Part shown: positions 55,319 through 64,000 of the stretch, piece by piece
How the letters are laid out: each line of letters starts with the position of its first letter
Position numbering within the stretch: position 1 is the stretch's first letter
NCBI GenBank assembly: GCA_943736015.1
Contig: OX031063.1
Span: 45,834,672 to 45,898,671 of the forward strand
Direction: 5' to 3'
DNA: 64,000 nucleotides
DNA from: Tridacna crocea
Lineage: Eukaryota > Mollusca > Bivalvia > Cardiida > Cardiidae
Made by a program: the position numbers and the translations under genes
The notes under the pieces: generated by a model
Told to the model about the DNA's origin: nothing
The model's input: the letters and a program-made list of their open reading frames with translations, nothing else
The model's database searches: none

Positions 55319-55745
55319 CTGTTAATGCTTTCGATTTTGACCAGTCTAACATTTAGTTATTTTGTAAAAGGTCAGTGCGGAGTTGGTTTTTTTTTTTCAT
55401 TAGTAAATGGATTGTAAAGCAGCAGCTGTTTGAAGTACTATAAGATATCATACTGAACTATACAAAATAATTCTTTTTAAATAATGAAAATATCAATCCC
55501 ATGCAAACTGATTTCATTTGGCAAAATGGAAGTTGTTTTCAGTTTGCAACATGGACATTTTTTGGCAGTATCATAATTTGTAGCATTTTAGTGTTAGATC
55601 TACTAGATTCTAGTTCCAAGTCATCATATGTATTTTTGTGATAGAGTAATGGAATTTTAAAAATTGCTGATAAAGTGTAGAATCTAAAAAGGTAATTTTG
55701 TTTTGCCTTTCCGCCCGTGTTTAGGCTTTGCCTATTTTCATATTA

Positions 55746-55777
55746 GTATTGAACATTTGCAGGTTCAGTAGATTTAT
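55746..55777. other. loop at the centre of the giant palindrome
   Basis: About 32 bases between the TTTCATATTA of the left arm and the TAATATGAAA of the right arm. The arms adjoining it match at about 94% over 70 bases. Confidence 0.88.
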
Positions 55778-56196
55778 TAATATGAAAATAGGCAAAGCCT
55801 AAACACGGTCGGAAAGGCAAAGCAAAATTACTCTTTTAGATTCTACACTTTAACAGCAATTTTTAAAATTCAAATACTGTATCACAAAAATAAATATGTT
55901 ATGATGACTTGAAACTATTAGATCTAACACTAAAATGTTACAAATCATGATACTGCCAAAAGATTTCCATGTTGCAAACTGAAAACAACTTCCATTTTGC
56001 AAAATGAAATCAATTTGCATGGGATTTATATTTACATTATTTAAAAACAATTATTTTGTATAGATCACTATGATATCTTATGATACTTCAAAACCCTGCT
56101 GCTTTACAATTCATTTACTAATTAAAAAACAATTCCGCACTAACCTTTCACAAAATTAACTAAATGTTAGACTGGTCAAAACCAAAGCATTAACAG

Positions 56197-56426
56197 CTAA
56201 CCTTTACCACACCACAAAATATCGGAGACTTGTCTGAATTGAAAGCATTTGCAGATGACAGTTTCAGTGTGGCTCATAAAAATGTTTTTTTTCTTTGGCT
56301 GGGTACAAAACATTGTGGAAAAAGGAAACAATCCTGGTAACCAGCATTTTCTCTTTTTCCCACATTGTTTTCAAAAGCCTTCTCTTTCAGGGGCGTTAAA
56401 AGTCATCATAGTGTGGTAAAGGGATA
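56197..56426 (-). mobile_element. TH1 MITE shared by both arms, right copy
   Basis: CTAACCTTTACCACACC start, GTGTGGTAAAGGGATA end. The centre has a few mismatches (GGAAACAATCC). Confidence 0.78.
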
Positions 56427-56483
56427 TTATGTGGCTACATTAACTTGCAGTAGAAAACATTGTTTGACAAGGAAAAGCACTGT

Positions 56484-56560
56484 TTAACCCTTTCCCAAAC
56501 AACCAGATTTTGGACTAAACCAAATTGAGAAAGTTTGCAGAACAGAAATTAAATGCACCA
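56484..56560 (-). mobile_element. TH1 half-element, right-arm copy
   Basis: TTAACCCTTTCCCAAACAAC then AAATTGAGAAAGTTTGCAG. Mirror of 55,000-55,067. Confidence 0.65.
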
Positions 56561-57156
56561 CACATGATTATTTTCTGTTTTTGATACATGAGTAGCTGTG
56601 ATCATGTAAAACTGTATTTTGGGTTATGACGAAACCTTTTGTCTTAGACTCGCATGATGGCAATATTGTAAATTTGTTCTTTTAACCATCCATGTCTACG
56701 TGCTTTCTAAAGTAAGTTACTTTTGAACCAGGACACAATGTTTTCTGATACCTTCAAGGTTGTGCCAACACGGGACTTTGAGTCAAACAGGCAAGGGCAA
56801 GGTTGAAAAAGTAATAGGACATGTTGAAGATAAAAATTTATTAGCAAACTTTCTTTTTCATTCATAGATTGCATTTTTTGTTCTTAAATAATACATAGAA
56901 TTATGAATGCCAATTCGTTTCCAGTCATTACAGTTTAACTCATTACTGTACACACTATACAGGTAAAATACAGAGCTACCACTCACAATGGGCTAAGATG
57001 CATCACAAATAGATCTTTTAGCACATGTGAGAAATAGTCTGCAATGATTCTATTTGCATAAACGTTGGAAAAGGAGCAGTTGCTTTTGACAATTACATGT
57101 ACATTACAAGTACCTCCTTTTGCAGCATTTTTACAATATTCTACGGTTGATGTCTA

Positions 57157-57365
57157 TCAACCCTTTAAGCAAAATCCCTAAGGAAGATGGCTCTTGAAAA
57201 CATTGTGGGAAAAGAAGAAAATGCTGGTAATCAGCATTTTCTCCTTTTCTTACAATGCTCTCTGCTCTTCCCAAAACAAATTCGTGTTGATTTTAATTTA
57301 TTTTGATGTTTGCACTTGGTTTCAATTTGAACAAGACTATCATTTTTCATATAGTAAAGAGTTAA
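57157..57365 (+). mobile_element. old TH1 MITE, uninterrupted right-arm copy
   Basis: TCAACCCTTTAAGCAAAATC start and TATAGTAAAGAGTTAA end. It contains, at 57,165-57,168, the TTAA that was the insertion target in the left arm. Confidence 0.8.
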
Positions 57366-57480
57366 GCTATTATTGTGAAAAGAGTGATTTGCAACACAGC
57401 TAACAAAAGTATTTGTGAGAAAAGGGACTACAGTGTGTTCTTTTTAAGCAAATGCTCCTTTTATCATACAGTTTTGATTA

Positions 57481-57723
57481 GGTTCTAAAAGAAGGTCCAA
57501 TTCGAGCTGTCAGTATCACCAATAATAGGGTTCTAGAAGAAGGTCCAATTGGAGCTGTCAGTATCACCAATAATAGGGTTCTAAAAGAAGGTCCAATTGG
57601 AGCTGTCGGTATCACCAATAATACGGATCTTAAAAGAAGGTCCAATTCGAGCTGTTGGTATCACTAATAATAGGGTTCTAAAAGAAGGTGGTCCAATTCG
57701 AGCTGTCAGTATCACCAATAATG
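57481..57723. repeat. 48-bp minisatellite, five units, right arm only
   Basis: GGTTCTAAAAGAAGGTCCAA starts units at 57,481, 57,529, 57,577, 57,625 and 57,674. The left arm at about 53,780-53,850 has a single counterpart of the block (AATGGACCTTCTTTTAGAAC). Confidence 0.92.
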
Positions 57724-58116
57724 GTACTCTCTGGTAGTTGACTGGTTCTTTATCTAGCCTCCAGAATGTAACAAACTTGTAATTTTATGCAAGCACCTGA
57801 AAGAAATAAAAATATTGAAATATTAGAGAAGCAGCACGTACTTGTGTAAAGCTCACGGTTGTCTGTGAGCTTCTCCTTATGTTTACTTGCTTACAGAAAA
57901 AAAAAAGTTTTTCTGGTATACATATATCTCATTGGATATTTTACATAAGTGAGCAATATTCTACATGCATTTTCAGAGATAAAGATTTCTTAACCTTTAT
58001 TTTTCCTTTGGTCAAAGAAAATTCCAGTTAGAGTGGATTTTCTAAATAAAAATGTCTGAGGCACATTTTTTCAAGGCATAGTTTGTAATAAATGTATCGT
58101 TCGGACAAAAGAAACA

Positions 58117-58325
58117 CTGTCCCAAGTGACAAGATTTGCACATATCCAAGTTGAAAGCGACAAATTAAAAAATGATACCAATGAGCTAAAGTTCCTTAGT
58201 TTAAAACAAATGTCGTGGTAATGGAGAAATTAATAGTAATAAACGATTCTCCTTTACCTACAATGTATTCAAAGACTTTCTTCCCCAGTGTCATTAAAAC
58301 CAGGGATTGTTTGATGAAGGATTAA
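58117..58325 (-). mobile_element. old TH1 MITE, right-arm copy
   Basis: Ends TTTGATGAAGGATTAA; the degraded centre mirrors 52,921-53,141. Confidence 0.55.
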
Positions 58326-58467
58326 TGCTTCTCTGTGATCCTTTTTAACAAACAAGTCATATCATGATTATGGATCCATAACACCAATTTTGTCTAACAA
58401 CTTAATAAATCAGATGGCAGAATGGTCCGTTGATATGCTGAAAATAGACTAATAGCTTAGCTGCTAA

Positions 58468-58522
58468 GCGTTTCAACCCAGGTCAGCCTGCACAGACTGT
58501 GTAGGCTGACCTTGGTCGATAC
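58468..58522. repeat. small hairpin repeat, right-arm copy
   Basis: AACCCAGGTCAGCCTGCACA facing TGTGTAGGCTGACCTTGG. Confidence 0.65.
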
Positions 58523-58536
58523 TTTTAGCAGATGCA

Positions 58537-58734
58537 TTAACTCTTTATCACACAATCCCGACTTTTAACGACCCTGAGAAAGGAAGCCTTTGAAAACATT
58601 GTGGGAAAAAAGAAAATGCTGGTAGTTTTCTACACATCCCAAATCAGTTTTCAATTTTTGATTCACATTTTTGTTGTCTGCAAATGCTTTCAATTTGGAC
58701 CAATACAAAATTTTGCCATTTGGTAAAGGGTTAA
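58537..58734 (+). mobile_element. TH1 MITE, right-arm copy with one hairpin arm deleted
   Basis: TTAACTCTTTATCACAC and GGTAAAGGGTTAA ends. The centre goes from AAAATGCTGGTAG directly to TTTTCTACACATCCC, so one stem is lost while the left-arm partner keeps both. Confidence 0.82.
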
Positions 58735-59932
58735 GCCCCCTTTTCAGACAGCATGGTTAAAATACTATGGTTAAGTATAAGAAATACATGTACTGCCAAA
58801 ACCTAGCAGCTCAATGCATACTAGTATAAATTTAACTTTTCTACGCAAGTTGGAATTACTTGTGAAATACTGATAGTGCTAAACAAATAAAATGGATATT
58901 CTACATCTCGACTAAAGCTACATATACTGTGATTTCAAAGCTGTTTTTCCATAATATTTGGCAAAGAAACAAATTGTGGATTCAAGATAAAACTGCTCAT
59001 TTTGAACTTTCTGCATTAGCAATGCAATCTGAGTGTTGCCCTTCAAAGGTTGAATAAGGGAACAGTCATTTTGCAGTGCAGCAGTCGTGGAATCTGTCTA
59101 CCTTCAGGAGATAGAAAATGATGTCACTTTAACTATTTGAATGTGATCCCACATAATCAACATGTAAAACTGATCATTTGAATTCCCCACACAGGCCTTT
59201 GCAAATCATTTCTATGGTAAATTCTTCACAACTATTTATGACAAAATTTGAGATTTGTCAAAATTGAATTAATTCCCTGACAATAAATTTCTTTCTATCC
59301 TATCAATGACAAAACCAATTGTTTGAGGCACATTTGTCATCTGCCAATGCTTTCAAATTGAACCGATCTGATTCTAGAAAAGGAGTGCACATATTTTTCA
59401 GCCATTTTTTTTTTTTAAAAAACCCATTTCATATTAATTTTATGAAACTGTACTTATATTTTCATACTAAATGTTGTCCCAAACGGTTTGAAGGTTGAAC
59501 AGATTACGTCGGAGAGAAAATGCATTTTATTTTCTTGGGGTCTTCAAAGAAACGACTGCTGTCATCTCTGGTTTTGAATCAAATTCAAATCCCCCATCCC
59601 TTACAACAATATATATTGGTGTTTTATCTATGTTTATATGACTTAGATCTACTTCTGAACCATTCTTACCTCTGTCAACTTTCAACAGCATTTTTGTCTC
59701 TTTGGCTGAAAGAATGTATCTTTATGAAAATACAATTCCATAAATTCTGTCATGCTTCTCTTTCATACGTGTTAGCTGTTGCCATTGTATGTCTGAAATA
59801 ATGTTGAAAATGGCATAAAACACTTTTAAAAAAATACTAGATCTATATTCAATGATGTTGAAAATGGCATAAAACAGTGTTAAACTAGTCATACTAGATC
59901 TAGATCTATATTCAGTCATGAGATATTGCCTG

Positions 59933-61372
59933 AATGCACCGCCATATTACATTTTTTTCTACGAGAAATTGTTTGCATTTTTTTCTCCTTTATCTACATC
60001 GTTTTCATATGTTCTTGGAGGTCTTTAAGCATGGTACAATGTTCGAAAAATCGTCTGCAAATGTTACTTTCATGATCATAGTCTGGGACGGATAAGAAAG
60101 GGTGCATTCTGATCTGGTCCACATATCACCTTTATAGGATTGCCAAATTACTGCTTGGTTTGTCAGAAAAATCCTAATTTTGTTACTATTTATAGTTAAT
60201 TACATATTGTAGAAAGTGTGGCGCAAGATCAGACTGCAGTAAATTGCGATCCGATCTTAAAGACCAGATTGTTAATTTGTGTATTATGATGTTGAAGTAC
60301 ACTCTTCACAAAGACGAGTAAAACAGGGTGCAGGGTTTAATCCTATTACAGTCAAACAAGCGTTATCACTTTGTGAAGTGTTATTGTTGATTGACCTGGA
60401 GAAGGTCTATAATTATGTTATCGTATTTTTCAAAGTTTTGATTTTTCTGAGAAAAAGTTATCTTTCGGCTTTTTAACTTTTGTATGGCAATGTCAGTTAT
60501 GGAGAGATTGCCAGCAGCCAACGTTTTCTCCATTTTCCAAAATGTTTTATATCTCTTCAAAAGAATCCCAACCATGAGCCAGATTCACTTTCTCCATCGC
60601 AAATGATTTTTTTTTTTTATATTTGGACAAGTCTACACTTTCCAATTTGTAAATTAATGTCAGATGTCTTAATGTGCATAACTTCATGAATGGAGAGAAT
60701 TCGCTGGTGGCCAACATGTTTCTTTAATTATCTTTTTTTTTTCATATCTCATAATAACAGCCAACTCTTGAGCCATATTAAATTGTCGACTCAAAATATT
60801 TTGAAATTGACAAGAAGTAATAGGTAAAATCAATGTATGTATTACTCAATAACAGGAATTTCGCAAAATGAGTACTTTTGCCAAGGCCAAATAAAGTGCA
60901 AATAAAGTTCAAAACCATTTTTTTTTTTTTTTTTCAATGTCTCAGTAAAAATATTCCAGAACAAAGAGAAAATTACGCTTCTAAATTATTAAATCAAAAC
61001 ATTCAGCCAATAATACAAGAAGAAAATATGGAAACTGGTCCGAGTTCTCCTTATTTCTCAAGGATTGAGCCGAATCTTTTCCAAAAAAGGGATGAGAAGT
61101 ACACCAATAAAATAAACTAATAATGGCGTAAGCAGAACACAGTAATAATCGAAACATTCTGCAAAACCATATAGATTACTAAATAACGTTATAAGAATAA
61201 TTAGTCGAATCAGGTAATTTCACTGATACAAACAATATAATACAACCAGAACTGAATCTTCTCACCCTCGGGGCCGAATCTTCTCACCTGCTGGGCCGAA
61301 TCTTCTCGAAAATCGCTGGAAGGCCCTGGGCCGAATTTTCTTGGGTCCGAATCTTCTGACATCCAAATAGTA
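59933..61372. other. right-arm segment without a left-arm match
   Basis: It corresponds to only about 150 bases of mostly different sequence in the left arm (50,940-51,090). It contains two very diverged TH1 traces (about 60,480-60,655 and 60,690-60,830), a family 2 core scrap near 60,220, and the minisatellite at 61,252. Either an insertion on the right or a deletion on the left. Confidence 0.6.
61252..61360. repeat. short minisatellite, GGCCGAATCTTCT units
   Basis: About five imperfect repeats of GGGCCGAATCTTCTCACC or shortened versions. Confidence 0.75.
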
Positions 61373-61435
61373 GGCCTATCTGTACTTGTCACTGTTTTCA
61401 TTTGTAGACATTCAGATTGGTGCAGATGTCAACAC

Positions 61436-61511
61436 TTAACCCCTTCACCACACAACCCTGACTTTAAATAACCCTTTGAGCGAAGGCTTATGAAAACATT
61501 GTGGGTAAAGG
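61436..61511 (+). mobile_element. half TH1 at the outer edge of the right arm
   Basis: TTAACCCCTTCACCACAC to ATTGTGGGTAAAGG, mirror of 50,795-50,870. Homology between the arms stops in what would be the TH1 centre. Confidence 0.75.
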
Positions 61512-61520
61512 CTTGCTTTC

Positions 61521-61747
61521 ACCACTTTCCCAAACAAACACGGGTTATCACATGTGTGCTATCAAATTCTTTTGTCAAAACATGTTGGATAAGGAGAAAT
61601 TGCTCGTTATAAGCAATTTCTTCTTTATTAAATACTTTTCCCCCACTACTAGCGGATTTTCCACCATTTTTGCAGCTTTTTAAATTGTCATCTGCCAACT
61701 CTTTGAATTTGGAAGAGTCTGATATTTGTCGTTTGGAAAAGAGCTAA
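61521..61747 (+). mobile_element. TH1-like MITE, diverged
   Basis: CACTTTCCCAAACAAACACG start, TCGTTTGGAAAAGAGCTAA end. The centre GAAATTGCTCGTTATAAGCA is a weaker hairpin. Confidence 0.6.
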
Positions 61748-62282
61748 GAGAGCGCTATGCTAGGGTATTAGATACTGTAACAGAAGAAAAGTTTTGATAT
61801 AGGTTTCTATTCACTTAATTTCATAATGTGTTAAAAAATCTGCTGATGAAAACTGACATTTACTTACTTGCCCTGGCTTTCTTGAAGCATTAAACAAATT
61901 TTTTTGCGGCGACTTTGATGCTTTGCATCAACTTTTTCTTGTCATTTTTTTTATTGATATTGATAGTTTTTACAAGTCTCCAAAACTTAATCAGAGAATG
62001 ACCGAGTCAAATATTAACTTAAGGGGTAAAATTTTCTTTAATCGTGCTTTCAATGGACGTACCTGTCAACTAAATGATAACTGAGTTGGAAGTTTTTTTT
62101 AAAGTAGCACAATTTATTTTCTAGTTTGGCACACTTCCCTCTTTTTAACTGTATACCAACGTAACATGTTTCAAACAATTGACACTATAATCCAATCAGT
62201 GATATAACAATTAACAAACCTGTCATATTATAAGTTACAGACATAAGAGATTCTCCAAGTATCACAATCATCAGGTTTCACG
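61748..62282. other. unassigned, includes a diverged direct repeat
   Basis: 62,105-62,282 resembles 63,065-63,339 (GTAGCACAA, CACACTT, GTATCACAA...CAGGTTT). No gene. Confidence 0.4.
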
Positions 62283-62493
62283 TTATCCCTTAGACTGCTT
62301 AGTGCGACTAAAGGACCTTTCTCAGACAGTTTAGATAAATATCAGACTGCACAGAATGGTCAGTCAGATCTTGGATGTACACTGTTCGATAAGGAGATAT
62401 TTTTCCCTAAAAATACCTTTGAAATAGCAAAGTTTGGGTTTTTATTTTAGGTTTGAACGGTTTATTATAGTTCTTTAGCGGGAAAAGAGTGAA
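62283..62493 (+). mobile_element. family 2 hairpin element next to TH1
   Basis: TTATCCCTTAGACTGCTTAG start, GGGAAAAGAGTGAA end, core ATCAGACTGCACAG hairpin. It is absent from the diverged duplicate at 63,340, where one TTAA stands in its place. Confidence 0.65.
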
Positions 62494-62715
62494 CCCTTAG
62501 CCAAAACACAATTTCTAGACCCTTCCAATTGAACGCTCCTGTATGCAATAATGTCGAAAGTGATACAAATAAACTTAGATTTTTTACCAGGTACGACACA
62601 TTTTGGAAAAAGGCGGATATGCTGGGTATCAGCATTTTCTACTTTACCCACAATGCTTTTAAACACCTCCTCCTACAGGACTGTTGAAAATTAGAATTGT
62701 GTGCAAAAGGATTAA
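62490..62715 (-). mobile_element. TH1-like MITE, diverged
   Basis: TGAACCCTTAGCCAAAAC start, GTGCAAAAGGATTAA end. The centre ATGCTGGGTATCAGCAT is recognisable. Confidence 0.65.
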
Positions 62716-62759
62716 ATACACTGCCTACCTTCAACAGTATGTCGACTTAACAGAATTAA

Positions 62760-62990
62760 AACAGCACTGGAAAGACTGATTGATTGAATGAATGGTGTTT
62801 TATGCCGCTTTCAACATTATTTCAGCCATATTAATGTATTTCCTGTATTTCATAAGTACTAGGCTTGGGCTGTGTAGAGTCTTGCTCAAGAACACTCCTA
62901 CGAAAAGGACGGGGGAATCCAGTGAGACTCGAACCAGAGGCCTCCAGGTCACAAAATCTACACTTTACCACTTAGCCACGCAGGACCCCA
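62760..62990 (-). repeat. tRNA-headed SINE, second type
   Basis: On the minus strand the right end has TGGCTAAGTGGTAAAG (A box) and CTCTGGTTCGAGTCTC (B box). The body runs leftward to GTGTTTTATGCCGCTTTCAA, a block also seen at 51,370 and 51,430. Confidence 0.65.
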
Positions 62991-63339
62991 GTATTGGAAA
63001 GATAATCCAGTTAGTGTGATAAACAGTAGTTGAGAGATTTGATATTCTTCGAAAATAGATTTTTCAAGTAGCACAACTTGGTTTCCAGTTAAGCACACTT
63101 TCCACTTTCAAACAGTCTGCATACCATACGCAGTAACAGTTGCTACAATACTGGCACGATGATTAAATTTACCAATTAATATTTGTCAATGTCGACGTTC
63201 TCTTTTCGATGAAAGTTGTCTGAGAGTGAAAATAAGACTTAAGTCGCTACTGAATACCAATGTATAATCCCGATACAGGTGGATACTTCGAATACCATGC
63301 TACTGTAAATTTTGAGTATCACAACCAGCAGGTTTTTAG
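62991..63339. other. unassigned, part of a diverged direct duplication
   Basis: 63,065-63,339 matches 62,105-62,282 loosely. No gene. Confidence 0.4.
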
Positions 63340-63507
63340 TTAACCCTTGACAACATCTAGACTCTTTCACATTCTAGGCTCCCGCACACAACAGTCTTGA
63401 AAGTGATATGAATAAACTGAAGCTCTTTGATAGGGTACGACACGTTGTGGAAGAAGGAGAATATGCTTGTAACTAGCAATTTCTTCTTTACCCACAATTA
63501 TCGTTAA
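63340..63507 (-). mobile_element. TH1-like MITE, diverged
   Basis: TTAACCCTTGACAACATC start and ATCGTTAA end. It shares GAAAGTGATA(C/T)(A/G)AATAAACT with 62,490-62,715, so the two are sister copies. Confidence 0.6.
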
Positions 63508-63580
63508 CACACGGACCAAGAATTTAAAAAAAAAGTGTTATCTTGTAACAAGCTCGTGCATTAAAGCCCCCTACTAATAC

Positions 63581-63640
63581 GACCACTACTACTACTTCTC
63601 CTATTACTATTACTAATGATGACGATGATTATGCTGATGC
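63581..63640. repeat. imperfect ACT / GAT trinucleotide repeat
   Basis: ACTACTACTAC and ATTACTATTACTA followed by GATGACGATGATTATGCTG. Confidence 0.75.
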
Positions 63641-64000
63641 TACGTTAATGCATCAGAAACCATTCATAATCAGATTCATTTTATCATTAATTCATCAACA
63701 AAGACTTGCTCAAACTTACTTTTCTCGTAAAATGGCTAAAATATTACATATAAAATATTTTACTTCAAGTACAGTATATCAATCAGATAATAATGCTACG
63801 ATATTTAATTGATGGAGCATCAAAAAACATAAATTCATTTTTATCAGCAATTCAGCAACGAAACACCTTATTAAACTTTAATTTCTGGAGAAATCAAATT
63901 AAAAAACGAAAAAAAGAAGAAATTAAAAAAAAAGACCTCCTTGATATCAATAATAAGATTATATAAATTCTAAAAAAAGACATATAAATGCATAATAAAG
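63641..64000. other. unassigned AT-rich end of window
   Basis: No gene or recognised repeat. Confidence 0.35.

Larger units (their letters stand above)
50795..55745 (+). repeat. giant palindrome, left arm
   Basis: Collinear, in inverted orientation, with 55,778-61,511. Matched landmarks include ACCCACAATGTTTTCATAAG, CAATCTGAATGTCTAC, GTTGAAAGTTGACAGAGGTA, CTCTCCGACGTAATCTG, GTCCTGGTTCAAAAGTAA and GGCTTTGCCTATTTTCATAT. By eye, aligned stretches agree at roughly 90-94%. This arm has three TH1 insertions that the right arm lacks. It has no gene except the possible acceptor noted for the exon candidate. Confidence 0.9.
55778..61511 (-). repeat. giant palindrome, right arm
   Basis: Inverted counterpart of 50,795-55,745. 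It lacks three TH1 insertions of the left arm, has a 48-bp minisatellite expanded to five units, and contains about 1.4 kb (59,933-61,372) with little counterpart on the left. No gene is supported in it. Confidence 0.9.

Noticed and set aside
57481-57723. CRISPR array
   Set aside because: Units are directly contiguous 48-mers without unique spacers, in a eukaryotic context.
50795-61511. Assembly foldback artefact
   Set aside because: The arms differ by several percent and have private insertions, a private minisatellite and a long unmatched block, which an artefact would not create. Long reads should still confirm.

Overview
The window looks like an AT-rich, gene-poor, repeat-dense stretch of an animal nuclear genome. 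It has no operons or bacterial signals, many decayed transposons, tRNA-headed SINEs, microsatellites, and a Ty3/Gypsy-type LTR retrotransposon with an intact polyprotein. Several repeats resemble ones I associate with bivalve mollusc genomes: the 263-bp GGAGTGCAACACGCG element, the roughly 150-bp arrays containing GGGCAATAACTC, and the roughly 145-bp arrays containing CTCTAGAGTGTAC. A bivalve is therefore my best guess, but that attribution is from memory and no search was possible. Layout. 0-15 kb: old repeats, including a LINE tail remnant, SINEs, a 77-bp perfect-hairpin repeat, a 353-bp element (here 'Y') with 8-9 bp target duplications, and many copies of a roughly 225-bp element (here 'TH1'). 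15.08-21.44 kb: a nearly pristine LTR retrotransposon on the minus strand, with the unusual pol order integrase before reverse transcriptase. 21.5-29.97 kb: more TH1 copies, two decayed Tc1/mariner-like transposons, tandem arrays and a Y insertion. 30-34.5 kb: the least repetitive part, with nothing recognisable apart from one weak exon candidate. 34.5-50 kb: a decayed Gypsy fragment split by a MITE, tandem arrays and inverted repeats. 50.25-50.44 kb: the best cellular exon candidate, ending in a consensus splice donor. 50.8-61.5 kb: a roughly 10.7-kb imperfect palindrome whose two arms (about 5.0 and 5.7 kb) meet at a 32-base loop near 55.76 kb. 61.5-64 kb: further TH1 and related copies. The main theme is TH1. 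It has TTAA at both ends, termini starting CCC, and a perfect internal palindrome built on AACATTGTGGGAAAAGGAG. About 40 copies or traces lie in the window. The two palindrome arms act as a natural before/after experiment: three TH1 copies sit in the left arm at positions where the right arm keeps a single TTAA (or a one-base variant). This supports TTAA target duplication and assignment to piggyBac-type non-autonomous elements. A second hairpin family (family 2) has the same TTAA/CCC logic and three times lies directly against a TH1 copy. Only one full-length intact coding sequence is present, the retrotransposon polyprotein. Most other open frames are shadows of repeats. All identity figures are by eye.
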